A DNA stretch of 64,000 nt from Paenibacillus profundus (GTDB taxonomy: Bacteria; Bacillota; Bacilli; Paenibacillales; Paenibacillaceae), in assembly GCF_021369635.1 (NCBI RefSeq), contig NZ_JAJNBZ010000005.1, positions 1 to 64,000 of the forward strand, read 5' to 3'. A program made the translations under genes and the position numbers. Under the pieces are notes generated by a model that saw nothing but the letters and a program-made list of their open reading frames with translations, had not been told where the DNA came from and made no database searches. Of the stretch, positions 1 through 7,575 are shown piece after piece (within the stretch, counting starts at the first letter, position 1; each line of letters starts with the position of its first letter).

Positions 1-168
1 CGTTGAGCACTTCTCTCTGCACTTCACCCAGATTTGGAATTATGCAAAATGCTCACCTATGAAGATGTCCTCAAAGATGTTAACGAATACATTCGCTATT
101 ATAACAACTACCGCTATACAGAGTGTTTGGGTGGCTTGTCACCTAACGAATACCGACGAGCTGCATAA
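1..168 (+). pseudogene. IS3-family transposase OrfB, C-terminal fragment with frameshift
   Basis: This is the last part of an integrase-core (DDE) transposase of the IS3/IS150 type. From base 49 the frame reads MLTYEDVLKDVNEYIRYYNN, continues with the characteristic LGGLSPNEYRR end, and stops at 166-168. Upstream the matching residues (VEHF, then FSALHPDLELC) lie in two different frames, and adding one base near base 15 would restore a VEHFFSALH reading. The gene therefore carries a one-base deletion as well as being cut by the window edge. The catalytic residues are outside the visible part. I infer a dead or edge-damaged insertion sequence; a sequencing slip is the alternative. Confidence 0.8.
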
Positions 169-176
169 TGAAAAAA

Positions 177-203
177 CCTCAGCTCTGTTAAACCGAGCTG
201 AGG
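177..203 (+). terminator. Hairpin downstream of the IS transposase
   Basis: A perfect 9-bp stem (CCTCAGCTC / GAGCTGAGG) starts 9 bases after the transposase stop and has a 9-base loop. A short T-rich stretch follows at some distance. It probably ends transposase transcription or lies in the IS right end. Confidence 0.5.
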
Positions 204-281
204 AAAATAAACCAACGATTTTTGTTTTTTACACTGTCTACTTGACAGGGAGCACTTCATTTCCCAACGGCTCTTGTTTAT

Positions 282-800
282 CTATTTTTCAACTTGCTCT
301 GGTCTTTTTACATGCAACGGGGGTGGTACTAACCATCCCTTTTCTTTACTCATCTCAAGAATTTTTAAACCTAATGCCGCTTTCGTCAAATGATATTTGC
401 CAAACAATGCTCCAATGTCTTCCCGAATTGATTTCCCCATTATCTGGCTGCATGCTACCATGCTGGCCGCAGTGTCAGCTGCAATCAAAGGCGTAATTTC
501 TTGATCCGCAAATCTTGCGCCAACGGGGATCTCTTCAAGTTTAGCTTCCGGTCTTTCCGGGAGATTCGGAATAGCAGCTATTCCATTGTTAATTAAAATC
601 TGATCGCATTCTTTGGCTTCCAGTTCCGCTTGATTAATCAAATCATCTAATATATTTTTTAAATCCTTGTCCCCGGCGTGATAGTGGTAAGCTTGATAAA
701 CGGAAATGCATCCTTTCGCTTTCACCGAGAATGCCCATACATCAAAGGCTTCCCCATAGTGAAGGGGTTCATCTTTAGGATTGCCGCTTAAAACACCCAT
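282..800 (-). CDS. DUF3231 family protein
   Basis: About 172 residues, recognised as DUF3231 from the opening GVLSGNPKDEPLHYGEAFD, the GDKDLKNILDDLI helix, the central GARFADQEITPLIAADTA segment and the late KEKGWLVPPPLH motif. The family is helical and ferritin-like in appearance, common in Bacillaceae, and has no established function. I chose ATG 800 because GAGGAG lies about 9 bases upstream; the earlier ATG at 809 touches that ribosome binding site. The downstream hairpin appears split: only one half of an AAGAGCCGTTGGGA-type stem remains at 257-271, next to the IS end. No regulatory site was seen. Confidence 0.8.
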   Translation of the reverse strand: MGVLSGNPKDEPLHYGEAFDVWAFSVKAKGCISVYQAYHYHAGDKDLKNILDDLINQAELEAKECDQILINNGIAAIPNLPERPEAKLEEIPVGARFADQEITPLIAADTAASMVACSQIMGKSIREDIGALFGKYHLTKAALGLKILEMSKEKGWLVPPPLHVKRPEQVEK

Positions 801-971
801 TTTTAACATCTCCTCGTCATTTGTAAGCCGATTGTTAGGCGGCGGTATTTGCAGCCGCCGTTCCGGTCGATGTTAAGGTTGCCTTTATAAGGGGCTTTTA
901 TCCACATAAGTTTTTACCAGCTAACTCGCCCCATCATGTAGTAGGTAAAGTGATTTAAGCATTTTATGTAT

Positions 972-1005
972 AAAGAGCCGTGGGATGCTTTCCCAACGGC
1001 TCTTT
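972..1005 (-). terminator. Terminator after the Cys-rich copper protein gene
   Basis: A long stem, AAAGAGCCGTGGGA / TCCCAACGGCTCTTT, with a 5-base loop lies 35 bp past the stop of the minus-strand gene at 1040. The arm TTCCCAACGGCTCTT recurs at 257-271, beside the IS end. Confidence 0.7.
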
Positions 1006-1039
1006 GGGGTTCCAGAATCTGTTCAGCAACAGATTCACT

Positions 1040-1393
1040 TTAGGCAGATTTAGCGAGCTTTTTACACTCATTAGCGCAGCTATGACACATCTTTCCACAC
1101 ATTTGGGATTCCTTGTCGTGGTGCTTTATGCATTCATTCCCGCATACTTCACAGACATATGCACATAGGTCACAAATGTATTTTGTGAACGTACTTTCGC
1201 GCGCAACATATTTCGCTGCTAACGTACATATCGCAGCACAATCAGATAACAACTTAATTTGTTTTCCTCTTGCCTGGACATCGGGATAATCCAGTAGTAA
1301 AGTACACATCCGTTCACACATCGCTGCACATTCCTGTAACGTCTCCAACACGTCTGGAAACTCCATCATATGGGACTCATGATCTCTATACAC
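1040..1393 (-). CDS. Four-helix bundle copper-binding protein (Csp/DUF326-like)
   Basis: 117 residues with about 16 cysteines in C-x3-C patterns: CAAMCERMC near residue 22, CAAIC near 52, CDLCAYVCEVCGNEC near 74-88, and CGKMCHSC near 98. This spacing is typical of the copper-storage-protein / DUF326 four-helix bundles, in which the cysteines line the core and bind many Cu(I) ions. There is no signal peptide, so a cytosolic copper store is likely. The start is GTG at 1393, with GGGAG about 11 bases upstream. No copper operator could be recognised. The role is inferred from the family; the cysteine pattern is seen directly. Confidence 0.85.
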   Translation of the reverse strand: MYRDHESHMMEFPDVLETLQECAAMCERMCTLLLDYPDVQARGKQIKLLSDCAAICTLAAKYVARESTFTKYICDLCAYVCEVCGNECIKHHDKESQMCGKMCHSCANECKKLAKSA

Positions 1394-1466
1394 TCGTCAA
1401 AACACTCCCTAATTAAGTAGTCCTTGACAATGTATGCATGGGTATATGTCCCGGGTACATAAAAAA

Positions 1467-1493
1467 CCACACCAGCTATAGAAACTGATGTGG
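1467..1493 (-). terminator. Minus-strand terminator (most distal of three)
   Basis: CCACACCAG / CTGATGTGG stem with a 9-base loop, followed on the minus strand by a T6 run. It lies between the phage lysis genes and the copper protein gene. Confidence 0.6.
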
Positions 1494-1569
1494 CTCCCAC
1501 TGCAAGGAAAGTTACCGTCGATATCCTTTTATCATGTCTTTAATTTTCAAATTATAACCATAAAAAAAA

Positions 1570-1589
1570 GACCACCCGTTAGAGTGGCC
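1570..1589 (-). terminator. Minus-strand terminator (middle of three)
   Basis: GGCCAC/GTGGTC stem (one G-T pair) with an 8-base loop, followed on the minus strand by seven or more Ts. Confidence 0.65.
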
Positions 1590-1669
1590 TTTGGGAAGGA
1601 AAACAGTGAGCAATTAATATTATTATCCCCAATCACTAATGTATTAAACAGTTAAATATATAAAAAATA

Positions 1670-1691
1670 ATCCTGCTACTTTAAGCAGGAT
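1670..1691 (-). terminator. Minus-strand terminator following the endolysin gene
   Basis: ATCCTGCT / AGCAGGAT stem with a 6-base loop and a T-rich tail on the minus strand, about 160 bp past the endolysin stop. This is the natural end of the phage late transcript. Confidence 0.7.
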
Positions 1692-1851
1692 CAAGGCTGA
1701 AACATCGATGGAAAGGCGAAGGACCCGCTAACAGCATATGCATGCTTTAATTGATTTGTTAGAGTGTTTAAACAATGATCCAAACTTTTAAAAAGAATTT
1801 ATATAATAGAGGAGGATGATGATTTTAATATATTCATCTTCTTTCGAATTG

Positions 1852-2061
1852 TTACAGTCGGATGCTGACCAATTTCTCTTTTCCATTCCAGTTCACTTTT
1901 GCGCCTGCTGCTTCCGCAACGGCCCGCACCGGAGCATATGAACTACCATTGATCATTTGGCAATCTGGCACCTTTTTCCCGTCCACAGACGCGGTTTTTC
2001 CGTCCCATCCAATTTTAGCGCCGAGTGCTCCCCCGACCCACCCGAACGGGGGCGAATACAT
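1852..2061 (-). pseudogene. Endolysin C-terminal copper-amine-oxidase-N-like domain, out of frame
   Basis: This frame encodes VGGALGAKIGWDGKTASVDG, then SYAPVRAVAEAAGAKVNWNG and LVSIRL at the end. That is the stalk-like 'copper amine oxidase N-terminal' repeat often found at the end of Paenibacillus secreted enzymes. It continues exactly where the upstream endolysin frame (ending FAPVRVGRGSTRR) leaves the domain, so a one-base indel near 2035-2045 has split a single gene. Without the shift the protein would be about 458 residues. The domain probably anchors or positions the lysin on the wall. Confidence 0.75.
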
Positions 2062-3229
2062 ATCCGTTTATAAGCGGCCCATCGGCAACTTTCTCCCCAT
2101 TCACCTCTATTGATGCCGTTTCTCCTGATGGTTTCGATGCTGGCGTGTCTGCCTTAATTCCTTGCAGTTTCCTCAACTCGTCTCCGAGCCGCTGGCCGTA
2201 AGAGGATGAAGGAGCCCATTTCGCGCCAAGCGCCTCAAGTGTCTTTGCTGTGCCTTTCAGATATGGAAAATGCCTCGGGTCCGGTGTATCTGCTTTTGGG
2301 TATCCAACTGCACCGGCATACAACGCCAAATGGTCCAGATGAGCAGTTATGCCATTGGTCCAGTCCTTGAAACGTTTATGCGCCGATGCCTGGTAATCGC
2401 CGCCCCCAGCAGTGATTTTTAACCCACATGGATTGTGGTAAGATGCATCGATGCCAGCAGCACTTCGTCCGTCTCTATATATATATCCGGTTTCATGACC
2501 GGCTTGAACATATGCGACGGCTGGATCAACACCGCGCTCTGCTGCAACCTGCCAATATAGATCGGCAAGAGCGACAAATTCTTGAGGGGCGTTCTTGGCC
2601 CGCGCCCACTCCTTGGCTTGCCCAACAGTCGCTGATGCTGGCCCCAATATTTTCACCGCGCCGTTCGCCGGTGGCTTAGGCTGCTGCTTCGGTTTGAGCC
2701 CCAAGAACTTAGCTACCCCGACCACGTGGCCGGAGATAATAGCTTCTATCACCTCTGGCCGCTTTAACTTGGTGGCATCACCGGGAACGTCTACAAATAG
2801 ATTCTCGGTCAGAACAGCCGGCATCTTCGTTTCACGACACATGTGGAGATCCTTTTTCTTCTGGCCCCTGTCGCGGATTTCGAATGGTTTCAGACGTGCC
2901 ATGACTTCATTGTGCAACACGTTCTGGAGCGATGCTGTTGCTGCGTCTTTGGTGCCGCTGTACGTGTATGATTCAAAACCGCCAGCGTTGCAGTGGATAC
3001 TGATCAGGAAGTCAGCACCTGCAGCATTAGCCTTGTTGGTCCGCTCGCTGAGCGTGAGATAAATATCAGTAGAACGGGAAAGATCGCATTTCACCCCGTC
3101 GTAGTCGCGTTCCAGTCGCTTTACAGTCTCTGTTGCAACTCGAAGCGCGATATCCTTTTCCTTTACGCCGTTTCCTACGGCTCCTGAGTCACGCCCTCCG
3201 TGACCTGCATCGATCCATACCTTTTTCAT
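2015..3229 (-). CDS. Phage endolysin: N-acetylmuramoyl-L-alanine amidase plus glucosaminidase, frameshifted at the 3' end
   Basis: 404 residues in the intact part. Residues 1-175 are an Amidase_3 domain with WIDAGHGGRDSGAVGNG (first zinc His), SIHCNAGG (second His) and a late TENLFVD segment (catalytic Glu). Residues 195-360 resemble a glucosaminidase domain (VAYVQAGHETGYIYRDG, HNPCGLK). Residues 375-397 start a stalk-like domain cut by a frameshift. It would cleave the peptide link and the glycan of peptidoglycan during phage lysis. The ATG overlaps the holin stop by four bases, forming a lysis cassette. There is no signal peptide, consistent with holin-dependent release. Confidence 0.85.
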   Translation of the reverse strand: MKKVWIDAGHGGRDSGAVGNGVKEKDIALRVATETVKRLERDYDGVKCDLSRSTDIYLTLSERTNKANAAGADFLISIHCNAGGFESYTYSGTKDAATASLQNVLHNEVMARLKPFEIRDRGQKKKDLHMCRETKMPAVLTENLFVDVPGDATKLKRPEVIEAIISGHVVGVAKFLGLKPKQQPKPPANGAVKILGPASATVGQAKEWARAKNAPQEFVALADLYWQVAAERGVDPAVAYVQAGHETGYIYRDGRSAAGIDASYHNPCGLKITAGGGDYQASAHKRFKDWTNGITAHLDHLALYAGAVGYPKADTPDPRHFPYLKGTAKTLEALGAKWAPSSSYGQRLGDELRKLQGIKADTPASKPSGETASIEVNGEKVADGPLINGYVFAPVRVGRGSTRR

Positions 3230-3648
3230 TGCTTATCGTCCCCTTTCTCTTCTCCGCTTTTTCCTTTCAGCACTTCAATAGCCTGCTTAAGTATTTTTGG
3301 GACAGGCACGCCCATCCGTCCCCCGTTTTCAATAATCGAGAGCAGCTCGTTCGCAATGTAGAAGAAGATAGTCGCATCCCGCAACAGATGCTGATCACCT
3401 AATACCGTATCAATCTGGTACGCAATCGCGACAATCAGGAAAATAAACACCTTGCGCGCAATACCGATAAGGCCCACGCTGCTACGCAACTTGCCCTCCG
3501 TTCCTGCGGCCATCACTCCAGTGGCGAAGTCGACAATCACAATAATAAGCAGCACCTGGATCAGCACCGGCCAACCGCCGAATAAAAATGCTGCCAATCC
3601 ACCACTGGCTGCAGCTCCTGAATTCAACACCGTTTCAAGTCTTTCCAT
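3226..3648 (-). CDS. Phage holin (toxin secretion/phage lysis holin family)
   Basis: 140 residues with hydrophobic segments at about 20-48 (FLFGGWPVLIQVLLIIVIVD) and 60-85, and a charged C-terminus (GKSGEEKGDDKQ). The pattern LLIIVIVDFATGVMAAG, followed by SSVGLIGIARKV, is typical of the phage_holin_4 / TcdE-like family. It would form membrane holes that release the endolysin encoded immediately downstream (4-bp overlap). A ribosome binding site (AAAGGGGG) precedes ATG 3648. Confidence 0.88.
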   Translation of the reverse strand: MERLETVLNSGAAASGGLAAFLFGGWPVLIQVLLIIVIVDFATGVMAAGTEGKLRSSVGLIGIARKVFIFLIVAIAYQIDTVLGDQHLLRDATIFFYIANELLSIIENGGRMGVPVPKILKQAIEVLKGKSGEEKGDDKQ

Positions 3649-3704
3649 GTAGGTAATCCCCCTTTAAATTAAATAGCCCCCGGCATTGTCCGAGGGCATA
3701 ATAA

Positions 3705-3731
3705 AAGCGCCATCCGATTTACGGGGCGCTT
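3705..3731 (-). terminator. Hairpin between the XkdX-like gene and holin
   Basis: AAGCGCC / GGCGCTT stem overlapping the XkdX stop, followed by TTATTAT on the minus strand. A second stem (GCCCCCGG / CCGAGGGC, 3676-3697) lies just before the holin start. Such paired hairpins may set holin timing. Confidence 0.55.
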
Positions 3732-3885
3732 ACTTTGCTTTATATTTATCGCCTGTTATGACATGGTACTGCTCTGGCGTAATCTTGCCAGACTCGCAAA
3801 ACTTGCCGACGTAAAGCGGCTCTTCCGGTTCGATTTTGTAAATCCCCATGTCATAGTAGCGTTTGATCGTTGCGAACCAATTCAT
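3730..3885 (-). CDS. XkdX family small phage protein
   Basis: 51 residues beginning MNWFATIKRYYDMGIY, then VGKFCESGKITPEQY and a Lys-rich end. This is the XkdX pattern (short W-x7-YY-x-GIY plus G-x-ITPE-EY) found in PBSX-like and many Firmicute phages between tail fibre and holin genes. Its function is unknown. ATG 3885 has AAAGGAG about 8 bases upstream. It sits directly between the gene at 3887 and the holin, in the expected position. Confidence 0.85.
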   Translation of the reverse strand: MNWFATIKRYYDMGIYKIEPEEPLYVGKFCESGKITPEQYHVITGDKYKAK

Positions 3886-3886
3886 G

Positions 3887-4264
3887 TTACAGCACTCCTT
3901 TTTCGGCTAATTGGAATAGTAATGATGCGTGGTCTTGCGTTAGTTGCTGGTTTGACATTTCTAAACTTGCCACTTGTAAAATGAGTGCGGCGTTTTCCTG
4001 TTGCAGCTTTTCATTGTCTACACGAAGTCTCGCAACTGTCGCAGTCTGACGGATGGCTGAATAAGACGTCGCTATTCTATATGGTTCTTCGTCCTGTTCG
4101 TCCTCTGAATCCCTCAGTTCGATCACAACAATAAAATAATTGAGCTCATCGCCCGCTGTAAAATCGTGTATTTTTACAACCTCAAAAGCTGGATTGGTGT
4201 TTTCGATTGGATCTTCACAAATCTCGATAGCTTCACCTTTGAGATTTATTAACGCATATGACAT
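3887..4264 (-). CDS. Hypothetical phage tail-region protein with coiled coil
   Basis: 125 residues that I do not recognise. The first 65 residues look like a small beta-rich domain (FEVVKIHDFTAGDELNYFIV, then an acidic SEDEQDEE). Residues 78-120 form a predicted coiled coil (LRVDNEKLQQENAALILQVA). It lies between a tail-fibre-like gene and the XkdX-like gene, where phages often encode small tail-tip or chaperone-like proteins. Its stop touches the start region of the next gene. No family assignment is offered. Confidence 0.6.
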   Translation of the reverse strand: MSYALINLKGEAIEICEDPIENTNPAFEVVKIHDFTAGDELNYFIVVIELRDSEDEQDEEPYRIATSYSAIRQTATVARLRVDNEKLQQENAALILQVASLEMSNQQLTQDHASLLFQLAEKGVL

Positions 4265-4276
4265 ACATACACCCCC

Positions 4277-4858
4277 TTAAGATAGTAATGCTATACTTAG
4301 AACTGTCCAATCTGCACCTTTTTTCGTACCCAAATTCCGGACATCCATGCCTACAAAATATTTGCCTGTTAGGTTCACAGTATCTACAGTTATATAAAAG
4401 GATTGTTGTATACCTAAGAATACCTCCTCCGCATAAAATTTGTCATACAATACTCGACTATCATTCGTATACTGCTGTGCAACACCTACGGTTACAAGCA
4501 TTCCATTCGACCCGTCTTTGAAATCACATCGGATGTGGAGCACGAGTTGCTTTGCACCTGTCAAATCTACCGATTTCTGCCCCATCATACTTGCGCGTGA
4601 TGGCTCGTTGTCGTTGACAGCCTTCAGCTGCAGCCTCCCTGATTCCGGGTCAATTTTTGCTATGCATGTGTGGCTGACGTATCGCGTTGCTAGAGCAATG
4701 GAGTTCAGCACCGGCTGTTGCGGATGCATTATATACTTGTCATGGAATAAAAAGCCATGTTTAGGTCCAGTTGCAATTGCTCTAACTTTGCTAGCTAATA
4801 CTGCCCACGAGTCATTGATGGACGCTTGGCCTCCCATGGAAATAATGGCGTCCACCAT
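4277..4858 (-). CDS. Phage tail fibre / structural protein
   Basis: 193 residues. The opening AIISMGGQASINDSWAVLASKVRAI is typical of the distal part of Paenibacillus phage tail proteins, followed by a beta-rich domain with VDLTGAKQLVLHIRCDF and an LTGKYFVGMDVRNLGTKKG pattern that suggests a carbohydrate-binding-like or fibre-tip fold. It starts three bases after the stop of the larger fibre gene and probably forms the fibre end with it. The role is inferred from position and sequence style. Confidence 0.65.
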   Translation of the reverse strand: MVDAIISMGGQASINDSWAVLASKVRAIATGPKHGFLFHDKYIMHPQQPVLNSIALATRYVSHTCIAKIDPESGRLQLKAVNDNEPSRASMMGQKSVDLTGAKQLVLHIRCDFKDGSNGMLVTVGVAQQYTNDSRVLYDKFYAEEVFLGIQQSFYITVDTVNLTGKYFVGMDVRNLGTKKGADWTVLSIALLS

Positions 4859-4861
4859 GCC

Positions 4862-5592
4862 TTATTTGGCATTATTTCCAGACGTTTTTAGCTGGTCAAT
4901 CTCTGAGAGAACATTCCTGCCTTGAACTGTTAGGATATTGCCAACAACCAAATTGCCGCTCACGGTCCCACCTGTGCGCGGCAAACTTGCATTCTTTGCA
5001 TTCGTTTCGGCTTGGTTCGCCTTCGCCTGAGCACCTTCTGGTGTCTCTTTCGCGTTCCATGCGTCACGCTCTGCAGTAGTGGTATGTTTGGTAGTATCAG
5101 CGATATGGCTGGATATACTCTCCATTGTGTGCTCTTGTTGGGTTTGCAAATTCCCTATTACTACTTTATCTTGTGGACTCATCAAGCCCCCGGACGTTGA
5201 AGAAGCATACGGTATTACATCAGTGCCGCCCGGAAGATGTGTTTCGGCGTGCTTTCCTGGAGTTGCATCACCCGTTGCAGTCACCGTCACCTCTTTTGTT
5301 GAAGGATTCGTAGTGACCGTAATCCCTATTCCACCCTTGATTGTGATCGCGTCAGTCTTGTCTGCTGCTAGGATGTCATTGACCTGAGCAAAAGAGTTTT
5401 GATTGACCTCGGCCCCTTCCTCGATGCCATCCAGTTTATCGTGCTCTGCAGCCGTGAGGTGCACGATTTTATCCGATTTATGCAAAGTCGAGTTCGTCCT
5501 GTACCGCATCGACCTCGGCTTTCCGTGCGATATCGTCGGCAGCCGCTGGCGCCGAAACTTTCGCTCGGCCTGTATCATCTCTTATTCGCCAT
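4862..5592 (-). pseudogene. Phage tail fibre protein gene with two frameshifts at its 5' end
   Basis: The main frame carries KIVHLTAAEHDKLDGIEEGA, then GKHAETHLPGGTDVIPYASS, a GGLMSPQDK tail-fibre repeat, coiled-coil residues and a late GGTVSGNLVVGN motif: a classical long tail fibre. Codons 1-34 of the open frame (from ATG 5578) are not fibre-like. The sensible 5' part runs from ATG 5592 (AAAGGAG upstream) as MANKR, then in another frame as KVSAPAAADDIARKAEVDA up to a stop near 5480, after which the main frame resumes. Two small indels, near 5578 and near 5477, explain this. The frameshifts and the prophage's other damage suggest a non-functional gene. Confidence 0.7.
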
Positions 5593-5764
5593 CCTGTTCA
5601 ACTCCTTTCAGTAGCCCGTCAATATCAGCTCGCAACATTCGGAGCATACCGACTTGATCCTCTTGTGTCCGGAACGTGTCCAAAATGGCACGGATAGCCA
5701 ACGTCGTCTCCCGGTATGGATCGGCCAGGTCAACGGAAAGCTCTAAGATTTTTCTTGCTCGCAT
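5582..5764 (-). CDS. Small hypothetical phage protein
   Basis: 60 residues, helical and charged (KILELSVDLADPYRETTLAI, ending GLLKGVEQDGE). I do not recognise the family. A strong AAAGGAGG lies about 13 bases before ATG 5764, and its 3' end overlaps the inferred true start of the tail fibre gene, so it looks like the first gene of the retained tail-fibre module. It may be a leftover of a longer baseplate-region gene. Confidence 0.5.
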   Translation of the reverse strand: MRARKILELSVDLADPYRETTLAIRAILDTFRTQEDQVGMLRMLRADIDGLLKGVEQDGE

Positions 5765-5854
5765 AGGTAGCCGGTAGCCTCCTTTCTGGGAGCGGGCCGT
5801 TATGCTCCGGTCAGAGCATGCCTAGTTTAAAGCCATGCGACAGGGCAAAATAAA

Positions 5855-5876
5855 AACACCCTCGCCTGAGAGTGTT
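5855..5876 (-). terminator. Terminator at the end of the minor capsid pseudogene
   Basis: AACACCCTC / GAGAGTGTT stem with a 4-base loop, overlapping the stop codon and followed on the minus strand by a T-rich run. It separates the head-gene remnant from the tail-fibre module. Confidence 0.65.
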
Positions 5877-6909
5877 ACTTAACCAGTGATTTATCTTGTT
5901 CGCGCGTTCTGTCACGCCGGAGCTGCGGATTCTCGGCTAAATGATGCTTCAGCCTAGCTTCCCACTCTTTTACCTTAGCCCGGTACTTAGCTTGGTTAGT
6001 CTCTTCAACCGAACCTGTAAAGAGCCGCTTGTATCGGCGTATCTGACGTTCAATATACCGCTGCCGCTGTTCAGCCTGATAGTTGGCCTTGGCCGTCTCG
6101 TCATCCACGGGAGCCGGCAGCTGCGTGATGCCCGGGAAGTACGTCGCCAGAGTATGACGGCAATTCGGGTGAAATGCACCTTCCCGCATCGCCTCGAACA
6201 GCAATGTATATCCCGTTTCCTTCGCCAGCTGCTGCGCCTGCTCTTTAGATATGGACGTATACACATCGTCAATCATGACCGTACCCTGGAAGGGTAGACA
6301 CCACGGCGAGCAGTTATCGTGTGCGGACATGACCACCGTGTACACGCCCCACTCGTCACGCTTCTTACCTTCTCCCAAAAAAGAAGCCCGCTGGCTCGCT
6401 GTCCGCAGTGCCATCTACGCATATGCCGTGATGGTGGCCCGGCGGCCGTTCGCGAAGGTGATGCAATCGATACCGTGTTCCAAAAATTCCTTCGTCGCCA
6501 TGTCGATCGCTTGATTCAGTGACTTAGCGCCAGCAGCCATATGAACCTCTGCCTTGTAGATCACCTGCCGATACACGTCGTCCATCCGCCGGAGCACATC
6601 ATGCCGCGCCTTCTTCAAGTCGCCTTTCACACTATCCTGGAGTGCCTTCAACTTTTTGTCATTCATGCCGAAAAAGTCAGATTCAGGTGGTGCTTTTGGC
6701 AGTTCAGGCTTACCAATTGGAGCGGGTGGCGTCGCTGGCGGTTGAAAGCCCTGCGGGAAACCAATATCTCCAGTCGATACGATGCGTCGCCGGCCAAACG
6801 GCTTCAAGAAGAAATTGACGATCCGATTCCATAGTCGCTCGAACCGACTTTCACCCTCCAAGAAACTTTGCAGCAGCACATCGTCGACCAGCTGCTCCGC
6901 ACCTTCCAT
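5875..6909 (-). pseudogene. Phage minor capsid protein (Phage_min_cap2) remnant with internal amber stop
   Basis: The two open stretches are one reading frame split by a TAG at 6415-6417. Before it come KAEVHMAAGAKSLNQAIDMA and EFLEHGIDCITFANGRRATI, ending in TAYA. After it come MALRTASQRASFLGEG, then SAHDNCSPWCLPFQGTVMID and GAFHPNCRHTL. The family normally reads YAEMAIRTA at this point, so a GAG-to-TAG change is the simplest explanation. The N-terminal part (upstream of about residue 60, including FERLWNRIVNFFLKPFG) is not recognisable as this family, and the frame is open back to the deletion junction near 6955. In intact phages this head protein follows the portal gene, which is missing here. 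Confidence 0.75.
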
Positions 6910-6950
6910 GGCTGCTGTGACAATCTTCCGATTGCCCTTGCGGTAAGCAG

Positions 6951-7064
6951 TTATGCCCGATCGTCCCGGTAGAAGTCCGGCGCCATAGCCTGGCAGAAAT
7001 AAAAAAACTCGCGGGATGCGAGTTCGATGCGAGCATGTCGTTTGATTGTCTCCAGGTCAACCAT
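6951..7064 (-). pseudogene. Terminase large subunit, N-terminal stump
   Basis: 37 codons from ATG 7064: MVDLETIKRHARIELASREF, then FCQAMAPDFYRDDR, which is the usual start of phage large terminases (RRxFxxFCxxxAPDFYxxDR). The next codons are unrelated and a stop follows at 6951. The ATPase and nuclease domains, about 380-400 residues, are gone. The start overlaps the small-subunit stop (ATGGTTGA), as in intact packaging operons. The junction, near 6955, is with material leading into the minor capsid remnant, so one deletion removed most of terL and the portal gene. Confidence 0.8.
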
Positions 7065-7557
7065 CGCGTATCAGCTTCCTGAGCTCATCGGTGGTCAGGT
7101 CTTTTATTGGGTTGTTCACGTCCATACTGCCGCTGTGCTGGATATCTTGTTTGTCGCGCCACTTATCCGGGCGGCGGTTCTTCAGCCAGAATATCTGTGC
7201 CGTTACGTCCGGTTGCACCTCTTTGGTTACTCGCTTGGTTTCGACCATTACTGTGATGAGTTCGCCTGTCTCTTCATCAATTTGCTTGTCAGCTTCTTTG
7301 GTCACCTCATCGTATTTGTAGCCGATTGCTCGCTTGAAGAGTGCATTTTCCACCATCACGTCAACGACTTCCTGCCCCCTTTTTAGGGCCTCCGATAACT
7401 CCGAGTGCTTATTCTTATAGTCAAAGAAAGTTGAGTTCGCTACACCTAATTTAGCCGCAATTTGCTCGATTGTTAAACCGTCCCGCGCCCATGCTTCGAT
7501 AAGCAGGAGCTTGGGCTCCACGTGTGTTTGATATTTGTTTCTCCGCCCTCCTGCCAT
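7057..7557 (-). CDS. Phage terminase small subunit
   Basis: 166 residues. Residues 5-50 are a helix-turn-helix (LLIEAWARDGLTIEQIAAKL, GVANSTFFDYKN), followed by GQEVVDVMVENALFKRAIGY and the WLKNRRPDKWRDKQ motif that marks small terminase / phBC6A51-type proteins. It would recognise the phage packaging site and recruit the large subunit. It appears complete although its partner is a stump. AAGGAG precedes ATG 7557. Confidence 0.85.
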   Translation of the reverse strand: MAGGRRNKYQTHVEPKLLLIEAWARDGLTIEQIAAKLGVANSTFFDYKNKHSELSEALKRGQEVVDVMVENALFKRAIGYKYDEVTKEADKQIDEETGELITVMVETKRVTKEVQPDVTAQIFWLKNRRPDKWRDKQDIQHSGSMDVNNPIKDLTTDELRKLIRDG

Positions 7558-7575
7558 GGGATCAACTCCTTTCGA

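Noticed and set aside
1816-1950. Short plus-strand frame after GAGGAGG at about 1814
   Set aside because: Good binding site but the frame (MMILIYSSSFELLQ...) runs antisense into the endolysin and ends after about 40 codons; perhaps the stub of a host gene cut by the prophage, not supportable.
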